Below are positions 53,809 to 64,000 of a stretch of DNA of 64,000 bases, piece by piece; position 1 is the stretch's first letter; each line of letters starts with the position of its first letter. The position numbers were made by a program, and so were the translations under genes. Source of the stretch: Annulohypoxylon bovei var. microspora (Eukaryota > Ascomycota > Sordariomycetes > Xylariales > Hypoxylaceae); NCBI GenBank assembly GCA_022836615.1, contig MU405311.1, forward strand, positions 62,001 to 126,000, read 5' to 3'. The notes under the pieces were generated by a model. It was not told the DNA's origin, ran no database searches, and worked only from the letters and a program-made list of their open reading frames with translations.

Positions 53809-55999
53809 TTATATCCTCGTAATTTCAACCCTAGCCCTTTCGAAGACCTTGTGATGCACCATGCCTCCCTTGCTCAACTCCTGATCTGTTACCTTCGGCG
53901 GAAATAGCGCCATCCGAGCATACGTACCCGCGCCTCTCCTTTTCGAGAGGTACCCTGGGTTGATCACTAGAACACTCTCCACGACCTAGTTTATGTTAGC
54001 GGCCAAGGTTGATACTCGTAGCAGATGATCGGAGACGTTCTTACCTTTGCAAAGGGCGGCAGAGCGCTCGGTACAATCATGACATCCGGCCGTACATCCA
54101 TCATCTCGCCGAGTTTTAGATAACTTGTGTCAAGTATAGCACCGGTGGGTAAGCCGTCTGCCGTGCCCACTTTTGGCAGCTTCTGCCGGTCTACAGGGGG
54201 GAAGATTGGGAAGTAATGCCGCTGCTCGACCAAATACCTAGAAGTTCGTGAAAATAAGTTGGGTTCTGAAGTCCGACCACCAACCAGTTCCTCCTGACGT
54301 AGATCCCAGAGGACATCCTGGGATGAAATCCCGAGTAGCATCTCGTTGATGAAGAGCGTCATGGGATTGCCGACTATACGTGCAGCCTTAGGGAGTCCTA
54401 GATCTTTCCTCAGGATGATATCTTGTGGCCAGGATACGTGTTTGTCGATAACATCACGTACGGATGGTATCAAGAGAATGGTGATGGTAGGGTTAGATGC
54501 AACAAGTCGGTTTAAGGCTGGGGAAATCATGTATTTGAAAACAGTAGACATCGTCGCAGAGTCAAGGTCTACTCCCGCATCTTCTGGGAGATCAAAATCA
54601 CCTGTGGCAATTAAGGGGTGGTCGACATCAATAAACGGCCCCGTTAAAATTAGAGAGTCGGCGCATGTATCTGCTGCTCGGCTGCAAAGGGTATGGAGGG
54701 GCTCGAAGTCGAGGTTGTCGTCGGCCGAATAAGGGCCTGAGCCGATGATCACATTCAATGGTGCCGGTTCGTCGTCCGACTCCATCACATCTGGCCCACC
54801 CCGAAGCCTTTCCCGATGAGCCTCGATGGCCGCCGGAGAGGACGCAGCGTTAGGAAGCAAAGGCATTTCGAGCACTTCTTGAACGACAAACTCTTTGCCG
54901 GACGAATTGATACCCCTGAACGCAACAATTTGTCCCGGGAAAAACTGGAAGCGACCATTGAGCTTTTGCAGATTCAGGGGAATTCTCAGACCTCCCCCAG
55001 TCCTCCTCGAAGTCTCCAAGACAAGAGACGCTGCATTTAGTTTGCCTTCCGAAGAATCCGACGCGATTCGGCCGACGGCGACAATTTCAGTGGTGCTTTG
55101 GCTAGCTGCGCTGCCAAATTCGCCCTCGTCTATATTATTTTGGTCTCTCACAAGTGATAAAAACTCGTCTATCCGGTCGTCCAAAATCTCGGATGCCTCT
55201 GAGGATTTCATGGCAAGTGTTTTATAGCCCAACTTTTTAAGATCTGATGCCGCATTCAATTTGATGCGAGACTCTGCATAAGGTACGATCAAAGGCTCCG
55301 GTGGTTTAAGATGCTCGTTTAGCACCTCTATTACCTCTCCGGGGTTGGGTCGATCATTAAAGGATGCCGCTCTACAATTTCTTAGTATATTTGAACGCAG
55401 AAGATATTAAATGAGACCTACGAGACAATATTCATAGAGTCTAACTGATTCTCTATTTTCAAAGGGGTCTGACTCTTATAGTCAGGTGAGCTGCTGAGAA
55501 TATTGTTCTTCACTCTTGTTATAGACGGAGTCTCAAGTTGATTTCGCCTCTTGGAGGCACTCTTGGTGAACTTCCCCGTAGCTGGAGTGTTAGGGACCAT
55601 TCCTTCCAACCTATGTGATGTTAGTCTCGTACTAATTCACGTTACCGACATATTGAAGATAACCGCTTACATGCCGTAGACATCGCTGGTGTTCTTGACA
55701 GCATTGCGCGGCGTTCCACTTGAGCGCTTCTCCGTCTTGATATGGACTTGGTGCGATCGGTTGCTCCGCTCCAAGGCATCTTGGATATCTTGTTTAAGGG
55801 CCCGTAGACTTTCGACGGACATACTGTTTCCATCCATATCCATTTTGATACAGTATGACTCCCATTTAAAATACAAGTCTTGGACCGATAGTGAATGCAT
55901 CCGCATGATAGATCGCAGCTCGGAGACGACATCGGGCTCGAGATCCTTGTTCGGCATGCCGAACTGTTCGTTCAACTCTTGCAAGTCTGCTTCCGCCAT
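53809..55999 (-). CDS. pol12: DNA polymerase alpha B-subunit
   Basis: Second-largest subunit of the Pol alpha-primase complex (yeast Pol12, human POLA2), needed to start replication and to link to telomere factors. Four exons: 55999-55671, 55610-55422, 55371-54045, 53985-53809, giving 673 residues; phases 2, 2 and 0. The N-terminal helical domain begins MAEADLQELNEQFGM. A Ser/Thr-Pro linker (TPRN, NTPATGK, LETPSITR) may be a CDK target. OB region near GRFQFFPGQIVAFRG. The phosphoesterase-like C-terminal domain reads LNVIIGSGPYSADDNLDFEP, LILTGPFIDVDHPLI, ITILLIPSVRD and VMIVPSALPPFAKVVESV; catalytic metal ligands are not evident, as expected. The last exon ends MVHHKVFERARVEITRI. Divergent from the Sec14-like gene; an ACGCGT box lies in between. 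Confidence 0.95.
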
Positions 56000-56130
56000 G
56001 GTGTTTATTTCAACAACTTGGACTTTGTGGAAGCAATCATACGGGAATTTAAATCCGCCAGTGCCGAGTGCTAAATTCTCCTCTTGTTTCTCTTGTTTCT
56101 CTCCGCATTAGATGATTTGAAGGGCTCGAG

Positions 56131-56165
56131 ACGCGCTTTTTCAAAGTTAGACAAGTCAGACGCGT
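56131..56165. promoter_or_regulatory. ACGCGT (MCB) box upstream of pol12
   Basis: Perfect ACGCGT at 56160-56165 inside the palindrome AGACGCGTCT, about 160 bp before the pol12 ATG. A one-mismatch copy, ACGCGC, lies at 56131-56136. Fits an MBF site. Confidence 0.5.
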
Positions 56166-56509
56166 CTAAAGATTGTTCGTGTTAAGTGGTTTATTTACTA
56201 AATGGGGAAACGTTCCAATTTTTAAGGCAGGCACTAAATGGTACGTACTTGCAGCAGCACTTGCCCAAAGATCTAGCGCTATTCAAGCAGGGATCCAGGG
56301 GTCGGGATCCACCTTCCGTGTTACTTAGTGTAGATTGCTATGTTGGATAGGCCAAGCCAATAACCAGCACCGCCTCTCAATATCCATCTTGGGAGAGAGC
56401 TTTGTTTAACTACACCGCAGAGTCTCTTCATTTTCCTTTTGCTTTGGACTTTTTATCCATTTTAGACCGTTTGGTTTGGGTTGTTTGTTTTTTACGTATC
56501 AGAATCAGG
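56166..56509. other. remainder of the divergent promoter, pol12 and Sec14-like
   Basis: No other motif of note. The frame runs open upstream of the Sec14-like ATG to 56402, but that leader is hydrophobic and lacks family features. Confidence 0.5.
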
Positions 56510-57585
56510 ATGTCTACCTCAAAGGTAGCAACAGCGTCTAAAAGCGCGGAGCCCTCAATTCTCGAAGAGAAAAACGAGTCCGGTATGCTCCAGACACCGC
56601 TCTCAGATCCTACCGCAGCCAGTGTCGCACCGGAGAAGCCGGCTCTCACTAATAGCCAAAAATCTAAATATGACTGGCTTCTAAAACAAGTGCAGGGCTG
56701 GACAGAGGTTCATTCCAAGGAAAAGGCTGGCCCTTTGACTGATAGCGAGAAGATGTGGCTCACAAGAGAATGTCTTCTGAGATATCTAAGAGCCACCAAG
56801 TGGCATGAGAAGGAATCCGAGAAACGTCTACAAGAGACCCTCGCCTGGCGAAGGGAGTATGGAGTCGAGGAGTTGACTGCGGACCAAATCGGTCCCGAGA
56901 ATGCGACTGGGAAACAAATCTTGTTGGGTTATGACAAGCATTGCCGTCCCTGCCATTACCTGAACCCAGGACGCCAGAACACGGATGTATCCCCTCGACA
57001 AGTTCAACACCTTGTTTTCATGGTTGAACGAGTCGTCGAGCTCATGCCAGCTCAGCAAGAAACTCTAAGCCTTCTCATCAATTTCAAGTCGGGCAAAAAC
57101 CGCACAAATACGGCTCCCGGCATTGGCCAAGGTCGCGAGGTCCTACATATTCTCCAAACCCACTATCCCGAGAGGCTCGGGAGAGCGATGATCATCAATG
57201 GTGAGCTTCTATCATAATGAAGTTTCACGTAGAATTTGCTAATTCAAATCTAGTTCCGTGGGTTGTATGGGGTTTCTTCAAACTTATAACACCATTCATC
57301 GATCCGTTGACAAGGGAGAAGCTCAAGTTCAACGAAGATATGACGCAATTCGTACCAAAGGAGCAGCTATGGACAGAGTACCCAGGAGGCGAGCTACAGT
57401 TTGAGTACAACCACGATACCTACTGGCCTGCGTTACAGAAGCTATGTGCCGAGAAACGAGCCGAGCAGGTGAGGAGATGGGAGGCGGGAGGCAAACAGAT
57501 CGGTGAGAAGGAGGACTACCTCAAGGGTCACGACGCCCAAGGAGTGTCACCACCACCTGGATATTCTAGCGAGACAAACAATTAA
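56510..57585 (+). CDS. Sec14/CRAL-TRIO phosphatidylinositol-transfer protein (Pdr16/Sfh type)
   Basis: Lipid-exchange protein that presents phosphatidylinositol to kinases or moves lipids between membranes. Two exons, 56510-57200 and 57254-57585, give 340 residues. The intron (GTGAGC...ATCTAG) joins RAMIIN to VPWVVWGFFK, restoring the typical IxNxPW core of the domain. The CRAL-TRIO N-terminal part contains LTRECLLRYLRATKWHEKES and ETLAWRREYGVEEL. The lipid-binding part contains HYLNPGRQNT, LLINFKSGKN and GREVLHILQTHYPERLGRAM; C-terminally come FIDPLTREKLKF and WTEYPGGELQFEY. The last 40 residues are charged and end in PPPGYSS. The ATG at 56510 was chosen because the frame upstream of it is unlike the family. 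Closest in layout to yeast Pdr16/Pdr17, not to Sec14 itself. Confidence 0.93.
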
Positions 57586-58142
57586 AATAACAACAGTCGA
57601 GGCAAATCGGGAGTCTCGTCAGTCGGGAGGGAACTCGGATATGTGAATACGGTGAGGGTTTGAAAATTATTATAGTGGGAAGGATAGAGTGAGGGGCAAT
57701 GAGGATTGATCTTATAGCTATATACCTAGCCAGGCATGTCAATATGAACTAATACTTTTGTATGCGCCCAAATTAAGTTACAAGATGGCTCTGAAGCTGA
57801 TCCTATGTCTACATAATCCCATGCATTGTCTATGGAAGTGCTTAGTACCCATGGAAGTCTTGTTAAAGTGAAGTATACACTTCTAAGGTTAGGGTGTCTA
57901 CAGGCTTGAAGATAACTTAAATGTACCGGTACCCCGATGCCCCAAATTGAGGGAGGGGAGCTCCACACTTAACCTAACCTTACAGAAGCTGCAGAAGGAG
58001 CACCTAGAATTACTAGAAACATCGAACTTCCATCACTACCAATACGCAAATATTCAATAAAACGCACCTACCTAGTAACTAAGAACCGTACACCACCACA
58101 TGCCTCGCAATACACCAAGGCGCGATTAATCCTAGCGAAACG
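57586..58142. other. intergenic between the Sec14-like gene and trs31
   Basis: 557 bp containing the 3' UTR and the next promoter. One minus-strand frame (57726-57968) has no recognisable motif. No repeat of note. Confidence 0.55.
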
Positions 58143-58967
58143 ATGTCCAATCTCCAGCCCGCAAAGGGCAACGGCAAAGACCTGCCAGGGCTGCGGTACC
58201 CGACGAACGGCAAGACCATCTACCACCGACCGCTCAACCGCACCAAGACCGCCGAGCTCAGCGGCTCCAGCTTCGCCTACCTGTTCTCCGAGATGGTGGG
58301 CTACGCCTCCAAGAAGATAGAGAGTATCCAAGACCTTGAAAAGCGGTAAGTGAGGCGCGGGGTTTTCTGTTCGAGCACACCTGAGGCGAGCTAGCTCGTC
58401 TGCTTTCTACATATATATGCCTACCTACCCAAGAAAAGTATCCATACATCTTCACCTACCTACCCAGACAGCGCAGGGTATGTACGTCACTAACACCGCT
58501 CTCCCCGCCCTTCCAGGCTCAACGCGCAAGGCCACCCGATCGGGCTCAAGCTGCTGGACCTGCTGCTGTACCGGGAGGCGCCGCGGTTGCAGACGCGGGC
58601 GCTCAACATCATCACGCTACTGCACTTCATCAAGATCAACGTGTGGCAGCACCTGTTCGGGCGGGCGGCCGACGGGCTCGAGAAGTCGTCGGACCCGGCC
58701 AAGCCCGACGAGTACATGATCATCGACAACGAGCCGCTCGTCAACCGCTACGTCAGCGTCCCCAAGGACATGAGCCAGCTCAACTGCGCCGCCTACGTCG
58801 CCGGCATCGTCGAGGGCGTCTGCGACGGCTCCGCCTTCCCCGCTCGTGTTACTGCTCATAGCGTTGGGAAGCAGGAGGACGGCGAGATGTGGCCCGGCCG
58901 CACCGTCTTCTTGGTCAAGTTCGCGCCCGAGGTCATGGAGAGGGAGGGCTTCCTGGGGAAGGGCTAA
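58143..58967 (+). CDS. trs31: TRAPP complex subunit Trs31 (TRAPPC5)
   Basis: Bet3-family core subunit of the TRAPP complexes, which activate Ypt1/Rab1 for ER-to-Golgi and autophagy traffic. Two exons, 58143-58345 and 58517-58967, give 217 residues. The 171-nt intron is the longest in this window and joins DLEKR to LNAQGHPIGLKLLDLL. N-terminus has YHRPLNRTKTAELSGSSFAY, then LFSEMVGYA; the middle has LLDLLLYREA, NIITLLHFIKINVW and LFGRAADGLEKS. The C-terminal Bet3-fold half has EYMIIDNEPLVNRYVSVPKD, LNCAAYVAGIVEGVCDG and PARVTAHSV, and ends RTVFLVKFAPEVMEREGF. All match TRAPPC5. Exon 2 is very GC-rich, giving shadow ORFs. Confidence 0.95.
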
Positions 58968-59299
58968 GATAGCATTATCGTCTTGACAAATCGGTGAGAT
59001 TGGGGGTGGTCATTCTAGCATTGCATGGCGTTCGGGACGGTTGGTGGGGGGTTCGGATAGATTCACTTTTCACACGGGGGCACGATATCACGGGATAGAG
59101 GCGAGGATGGGCATCGTCAAGACAATGTCAAAATTCATTCGCAGTGAGCGGCCCAGAAGCATAGTGACACTACGCCCGTTCGCCGATGTTGGCTCCGGTT
59201 CTACCCATAGATACTCCTAATACGCCTATCATGCCGCACAGCCATTGAATACTAAGCTACCCATACGTATCATGCAATCCCACAAGCACACTCGTCGCC
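58968..59299. other. convergent intergenic, trs31 and hypothetical gene 3' ends
   Basis: 332 bp, both 3' UTRs. No feature seen. Confidence 0.6.
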
Positions 59300-59697
59300 T
59301 CACCGCGGCAGTCCCTTGTACTTCTTGACACCCCTCCCGCCGCCTCTGCCAGCCCCTCCGACCTTCTCCGACACGGGGCCCTTCCCCATTAGCTCAGCCA
59401 GGCCCAAGTCCTTCCACGCGGGCTCCCTGTTCCGCTGGGTGGCCTTCTGGATACCGAAGGCGGCGTGCTGGTCGGGCACGACGTCGTCTTCGTCCTCGGG
59501 GTTGATGGGCTGGTACTGCGGCGGCACGTAGATCTCGTCGTCCGGCAGCCGGTCCTTGCAGAAGTCCTCGAACATGTCCGCGTCGCGCGAGCTCTGCATG
59601 TGCACGTACGTGTAGCAGCCGTCCTTGTTCTGCATTCGCGGTTAGTTGAGCTGGCTGCTGGCTGTGTTATGCGTGTATGTTAGAGGGGTAATACCAT
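59300..59697 (-). CDS. small hypothetical protein with glycine/arginine-rich tail
   Basis: Not recognised. One possible structure puts only the ATG (59697-59695) in exon 1. A 65-nt intron (GTATTA, CTAAC branch site, GCAG) follows, and exon 2 is 59629-59300. That gives 110 residues starting MNKDGCYTYVHMQ. Without splicing, the ATG at 59635 gives 111 residues (MQNKDGC) in the same frame. The protein has a CYTYVHMQSSRDADMFEDF segment, an acidic Pro-rich middle (DEIYVPPQYQP, PEDEDDVVPD), RNREPAWKDLGLAELMGKGP, and a basic tail GGAGRGGGRGVKKYKGLP that could bind nucleic acid. No signal peptide or membrane segment. Coding bias (GC-rich third positions) supports a real gene. Confidence 0.65.
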
Positions 59698-61076
59698 TGT
59701 TGCGGTAGGCTCTCGCGGTTGTTCTGTGTTCTTCAGGGTTTGCTTGCTTGGGAAGCAGATAGCACCGGAATCGTAAAGCTATTGTTGATATGGAAGCGAT
59801 GGAAGCAATGCTTGAAGCTTCATAAGAAGTACCTGGGTACGAAGATTAAGGTGGGATGCATTACAGTGGATTAAAGTGGGATGTATTGATCTAATGTGGG
59901 GCTAGCTAGTACCGGTACTTTGGGAGTTCAACGCCAATGCCTTAGCTGGGATTATCGTTAACTTCAACTCATCCCTTACATGATATCTATACCTTAATTC
60001 AAGTGCGGTAGCTTTCCTTCGTTACTATTTCTACGAGTTCTGTACAATTTATGAAGTTCACATCGTCAATGTTTCGCTTCCACTCACGGGAGGTTGCATA
60101 TATGGATATCTTGTGGTTTGCTCGAGATTGTTAATGGCTGGCCAAGGTTATCACTATCATTCAGTGTTGAACATACTCCCGCTTCGTCCCAGCCTCTTCC
60201 GTGGAGAATTTGAAGGGCCTCATACACGTCAAAGACCACGGTCTAGGGTGCCGGTTTTATATTTACTCGACTAAATAACACTTACGACTTATTATAATAC
60301 AGCCTGCTCCTTCTTACAAGATATCCTCGAGCGGCACACGGCAAATCTCTCGTCATATACTATGGCGTATACGTACATCATGGGTCTTCTACCTACTTTC
60401 TTGTCCGGACTTGGGCACCCGAGGCAGTGATTTGCCCCGAGTAGGACATGTCCACAAACCCATTTAGGCCAAGTTCACAAGCTGTTTGGTGTCACTCGTC
60501 AGTCACTAGCTTCTACTGATGATATATCTACCAGTCGCAGGTTGTACTACCCGATCGAGCAACTCCTTGTGATGCCCCTTAGCGAAGTTCACGAGAAAAT
60601 GTGTTACGGGATCATATTCAGTCGGAAATTAGGGGTATGATTAGTTGGTGATGAGACACATACGATAGGTTTCAAGGGAGCGTGTCCCGTCGAAATATCC
60701 GTCCTCGATATATTCGAAGAAGCATGGGTTTAAAACATATCCATTTTCATAATTTACCCATATCCTACCTAGGTAGGTATGTAATTGATTATGTGTGTAT
60801 TCGATTCTAGGACTGTAGGTACCTAGTTAGGTATTGGAAGGAGATCCATTAGTAGGGTCTATCGTGGAATTACTCATTGAATTACACACAGTTGGATATT
60901 TCAGAAGGAAGGAAAGTGTGTCAATCATAATTTTATCGTGTATTGTTGCCTTGATATGATTCAAGGATCATCTTCTGGCAAAAGTTCAACCATAAACCCT
61001 AAGACACCTTTCAAAGACCCTGTTTCAACCTATCCCCCGTACATCCCAAACGAATTTCACATGCTTGGACTGATGC
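59698..61076. other. intergenic stretch, no gene seen
   Basis: 1.38 kb. TACCTAGGTAGGTA-like motifs appear at about 60767-60782 and 60819-60832. A 72-codon plus-strand frame at 60938-61156 overlaps the 3' end of the next minus-strand gene and is probably chance. Confidence 0.55.
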
Positions 61077-61660
61077 TTAAGTCAGATAGACGCCAATTCC
61101 GTAGCTTCGATCAAGGTACCATCCTCGGAGACCGTTGGAAATGCACTCGGTCATGACAGAATCGATCATGAACTGGGCGGCGGTAGAAGGAGATATGACA
61201 GAAGTTCCGTCTTTCTGAGGACAGACAGACGCAGTGCAGTTGCCGTTCCATGTCTCGTAACAGCCCTCGACCAGCTTGACTGTGATGTCGCCTTGAACGG
61301 CCTGAAGCTTCGTGATGCAGCCCTTGCAATCCTCGGACGATGGGGTGGGGTCCTCAAATGTGTGTTAGCAAATAACTTGCGTCATTTATGTTGCGTTTGT
61401 CTAAAGGTGTTGCTTACATTGGTGGGCGATGGCTTGTAGCAGCGGTGGACGGCGGTCTGGCTCTGGCGCTGCTTGAGATGCTCGGCGGCGGAATCGGCAA
61501 ACATTTTGGCGAGAGGGAAGGGAGCCGTGCAATCACGTCGGGCTGATAAATATGTGAATTGAGTTTCTCGTTCAATCGCAGGTGAAATAGCGGCGGCGGC
61601 AGTTAGATCAAGGAGGCCAGTAGCGGCCATGGCCAAGATAGACGTTCGCAAGAGAAACAT
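61077..61660 (-). CDS. small secreted cysteine-rich protein A (paralogue of the 62.7-63.2 kb gene)
   Basis: Unknown function; typical profile of fungal secreted effector-like proteins. Two exons, 61660-61418 and 61352-61077, give 172 residues; intron phase 0, donor GTAAGC, acceptor TTTGAG (GAG is less common). The ATG at 61660 was chosen because the upstream in-frame codon is TTG. Signal peptide MFLLRTSILAMAATGLLDLT plus AAAA, then a short pro-region ending in the dibasic SARR (41-42), then DCTAPF. Cysteines recur in HRCYKPSP, EDCKGCITKL, EGCYETWNGNCTASVCPQ and MTECISNGLRGWY. WNxxC...VC...ECIxxGxxGxY aligns with the neighbouring paralogue. An extracellular role is likely; I do not assign an activity. 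Confidence 0.72.
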
Positions 61661-62663
61661 GATGAATCCCGTCAACCGATGTTGTGTCTGTGGATGGGTA
61701 ATGACGATGGTGGTGGTTTGAAAAGATTTGTGTATTGGGTACGAATCACGAACCTTAGAAGTTGGTTTGAGGAATTTAGATATAGTTGTTTGCTTTCAAT
61801 GTTCTAATTTAGGTATGACCCCTGGGGGTTTGTAAGTGGGAAACGACAACTAATAGTACACTTGTGTGCCTAAAGGGGGGAAGGAACTACCTGAACGACT
61901 AACTGAGATTTGATGATGTGAACATCTGAACATCTGAACATCTGAACTTTGAAATTTAATTTGATTCCTGTGATCAAATATGGACATGATACAAGCGTAC
62001 AAATAATGATGTACACTTACGTGCTTCTAGAAGGATGGGATACGCACCATATTGAGATGAAAACCACTGGGATTCAAGAATACCGGCTATCCATCTATGT
62101 AGGTAACGCAACAGTGTTTTACCACGACTGTCTAGGTACTCATTAATGATCGTGTCTATGGTATCTACAGAACTACAGGCTCTCGACACCACTAATTTTC
62201 TGTCATGACACTCATAGCTGTGAAGCGTCGTTAAGTTCCTACCTACTGTGAATACATACTAGGTATAGATGGACATAAGAATAACTTACGTACCTACCTA
62301 CCTAAATAAATAAAGACACTGTCTGAATAGGTAGGTAAAGAGGCAGAGAGGTAGCACATAAGCCCTTAGATACGTCACTTGATAAATTGCACTGACCTCA
62401 CTGGTTCCACAATTATTATGATATTACCAAGAGCTGTCTTGATATTGTAAAGTTTAGTATAGTTAGTTGACATGACCAAAGTATTAAAGCAAATGCTATG
62501 GGTACATGTTGACCACCTCTGCGTAAAGAGGCCTTGTTAATTCCCTTAGAAGTTTAACCCAGTCCAATCCATGGATCTCTGCTAGAATTTTCTTGCCCGA
62601 GCTAAATAATAGAAAGCCATTATGATGTTCCTACTTCCCCATCTTGTATTCCAGCTTCTAGTA
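61661..62663. other. intergenic between the two secreted-protein genes
   Basis: About 1 kb. GAACATCT is repeated around 61918-61948, and CCTACCTACCTA/TAGGTAGGTA strings lie at 62290-62336. Overlapping frames at 61949-62192 are not supported. Confidence 0.55.
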
Positions 62664-63230
62664 CTAAGATACCCATACTCGATACGTACCTTGGTGGCCG
62701 TTGAGGTTTTCATTGTCTCCGTAGACCCCCATGCTCCCTTTGCCGATACAGCCATCCAAGATCGGACTGGTTATGTAGGTAGCCAACCATGTCCCAGATC
62801 GATTGACAGGTCTTGAGACATAGGGCTGAGCACAGAACCGAACCTTGCAAGTTCCCTGGTTCCATACAGCACAGATATTAGGCCAAAGAGTGTAATCCTT
62901 CTGCTTGTCGGCAAGGATGGTGTCAATGATCTTTTGGCAATCTGTAGTGGAGGTATTGGTGGACTGGTAGAGTAGATTAGTCCTGATAGATGCTGTAGTG
63001 GAATAGGAGAGAAAATCTCAACCACTTACACCGTAACAAGTGTAAGCATCTCGCTTCTGAAGCGAACTAGTCGTAACATCTGTGGCATATGTCACCGCAT
63101 CTCCAACAGTAGGGTCATCAGTCGTAGTATACGGGACCATAGAAGGAGTTGAGGAGGGTTCTTCTGCCAACGCCATGTGGAGGAAACCGCTGGAGGCGAG
63201 AATAGCCATGATTGCTGTAAGTTTGATCAT
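62664..63230 (-). CDS. small secreted cysteine-rich protein B (paralogue of the 61.1-61.7 kb gene)
   Basis: Unknown function; secreted. Two exons, 63230-63030 and 62963-62664, give 166 residues; intron GTAAGT...CTACCAG, phase 0. The ATG at 63230 begins MIKLTAIMAILASSGFLHMA, a clear signal peptide to about residue 22. A Thr/Ser-rich pro-region ends in a Kex2-type site LQKR (59-60), directly before DAYTCYG. The mature part has TTDCQKIIDTI, NICAVWNQGTCKVRFCAQP, ILDGCIGKGSMGVYGD and ends YRVWVS; one Asn-X-Ser/Thr site (NRS) is seen. The intron sits seven codons before the DC motif, as in gene A, where it is eight. Resembles fungal effector-like families in size and cysteine content, but no named family is certain. 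Confidence 0.75.
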
Positions 63231-64000
63231 GATGAATGCGTCTGATGGGAACCTGAAAGTAATAGAACTCCTGAAGAATTTGAATCTTATTCTGGCTTGC
63301 CACAAGATGTATGTTGGCAGCAATGGAAGTTTATGACAATGAAAGAGAAGGTGAGGAAACCATGAAAGGACACAAGAAGCGTCTAACATACCTACATATA
63401 GATTAGATTTGGAGGAATATGTCAATAACCGAAGCAAGTGCCAGGGAAACAACGAGGTAAGGCAATGACGCTCTACTTACTTAGGTAGGAATACTTTTAG
63501 CACTTGCCATACCTGAGATACCTGGATGTGTGTATCTAAAGGTACCTAATGTATGATGAACGTAGACCGGGAATATTGCTACCGAAGAACAGCAAACACC
63601 TATAGAAGGACGGCTTTCTGCAGCTACAGTCCGTTATTTACTCTGCAATGATATCAATGCTGCATCTCTACTCTGTTCATCTCATCTCTGTAACTCGATA
63701 GTTAGGCAGTTACGCTGACTACCGAGGTAAGATACATAAATACATAGATATACCTACATAGGTATGCAGATTGCCTAGGTAATATGCTGTTCGCTGGACA
63801 TTCAGTTTAAGCATGCTGAACTCTACGAGCTAAATGTGAACTATATGATAGAGGTAAAGGCAATCCGGTGGCACTATGTACCAAGTAAGACATGCGATAA
63901 CGGGTGATGTCAGCTAATTTAGTGGACTTATTGATTGACCTTGGATGATATTGTTATAAGCCTCATCTAAAAACATCCGCAAAGCCTCACGGAGGACCGA
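63231..64000. other. upstream region of secreted protein B and window end
   Basis: No gene seen to the end of the window. The 144-codon minus frame reaching 63452 is a 5' extension of protein B that lacks an upstream ATG before a proper signal peptide and is not needed. ACCTACATAGGTATG and GCCTAGGTAA strings lie near 63752-63781. Confidence 0.55.

Noticed and set aside
61077..63230. Assigning the two small secreted proteins to a named toxin or effector family
   Set aside because: Size and cysteines alone do not justify it; no family signature is clear without a profile search.
1..64000. CRISPR arrays, bacterial operons, prophage or telomere repeats
   Set aside because: No spaced direct repeats, no TTAGGG arrays and no bacterial gene organisation seen; the DNA is fungal nuclear.

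Overview
This is nuclear DNA of a filamentous ascomycete (Pezizomycotina; Sordariomycetes is my best guess from protein character, not proven). The evidence is many short introns (about 45-170 nt) with GTAAGT-like donors and CTAAC-like branch sites, a secreted GH7 cellulase, fungal housekeeping families (Alb1, Ytm1, Trs31, Pfa3), an intron-bearing tRNA-His and a retroelement remnant whose stop codons look like repeat-induced point mutation. No bacterial, organellar or CRISPR feature was seen.

Layout. Positions 1-9941 are gene-poor, with microsatellites, short tandem repeats and no gene I can support. A one-exon phosphoinositide phospholipase C lies at 9942-13415. Positions 13416-21867 are a second gene-poor block with broken Ty3/Gypsy gag and reverse-transcriptase pieces at 19.5-20.8 kb. 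From 21868 to about 59.7 kb the window is gene-dense: palmitoyltransferase Pfa3, GH7 endoglucanase, a five-finger C2H2 protein, a tail-anchored Ubc6/UBE2J E2, tRNA-His, the TFIIIC B-block subunit, DNA polymerase delta B-subunit, Ytm1, a WRN-like 3'-5' exonuclease, LSm5 (six small exons), Rpb11, a membrane-anchored ubiquitin protease, Alb1, an MFAP1-type splicing factor, DNA polymerase alpha B-subunit, a Sec14/CRAL-TRIO protein, Trs31 and a small hypothetical protein. The last 5 kb are sparser and hold two small secreted cysteine-rich proteins that look like paralogues.

How the genes relate. They are mostly independent housekeeping functions, arranged as divergent or convergent pairs. Themes recur: replication (two paralogous polymerase B-subunits and an exonuclease, several with ACGCGT cell-cycle boxes upstream), ribosome assembly (Ytm1, Alb1), RNA synthesis and splicing (TFIIIC, Rpb11, LSm5, MFAP1) and the ubiquitin/ER system (Ubc6-like E2, membrane-anchored ubiquitin protease). 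I found no gene cluster for a secondary metabolite and no convincing wholly new system. The best leads are the secreted paralogue pair, the orphan B-box in the TFIIIC gene promoter, the MCB boxes of the replication genes and the RIP-like retroelement relic.
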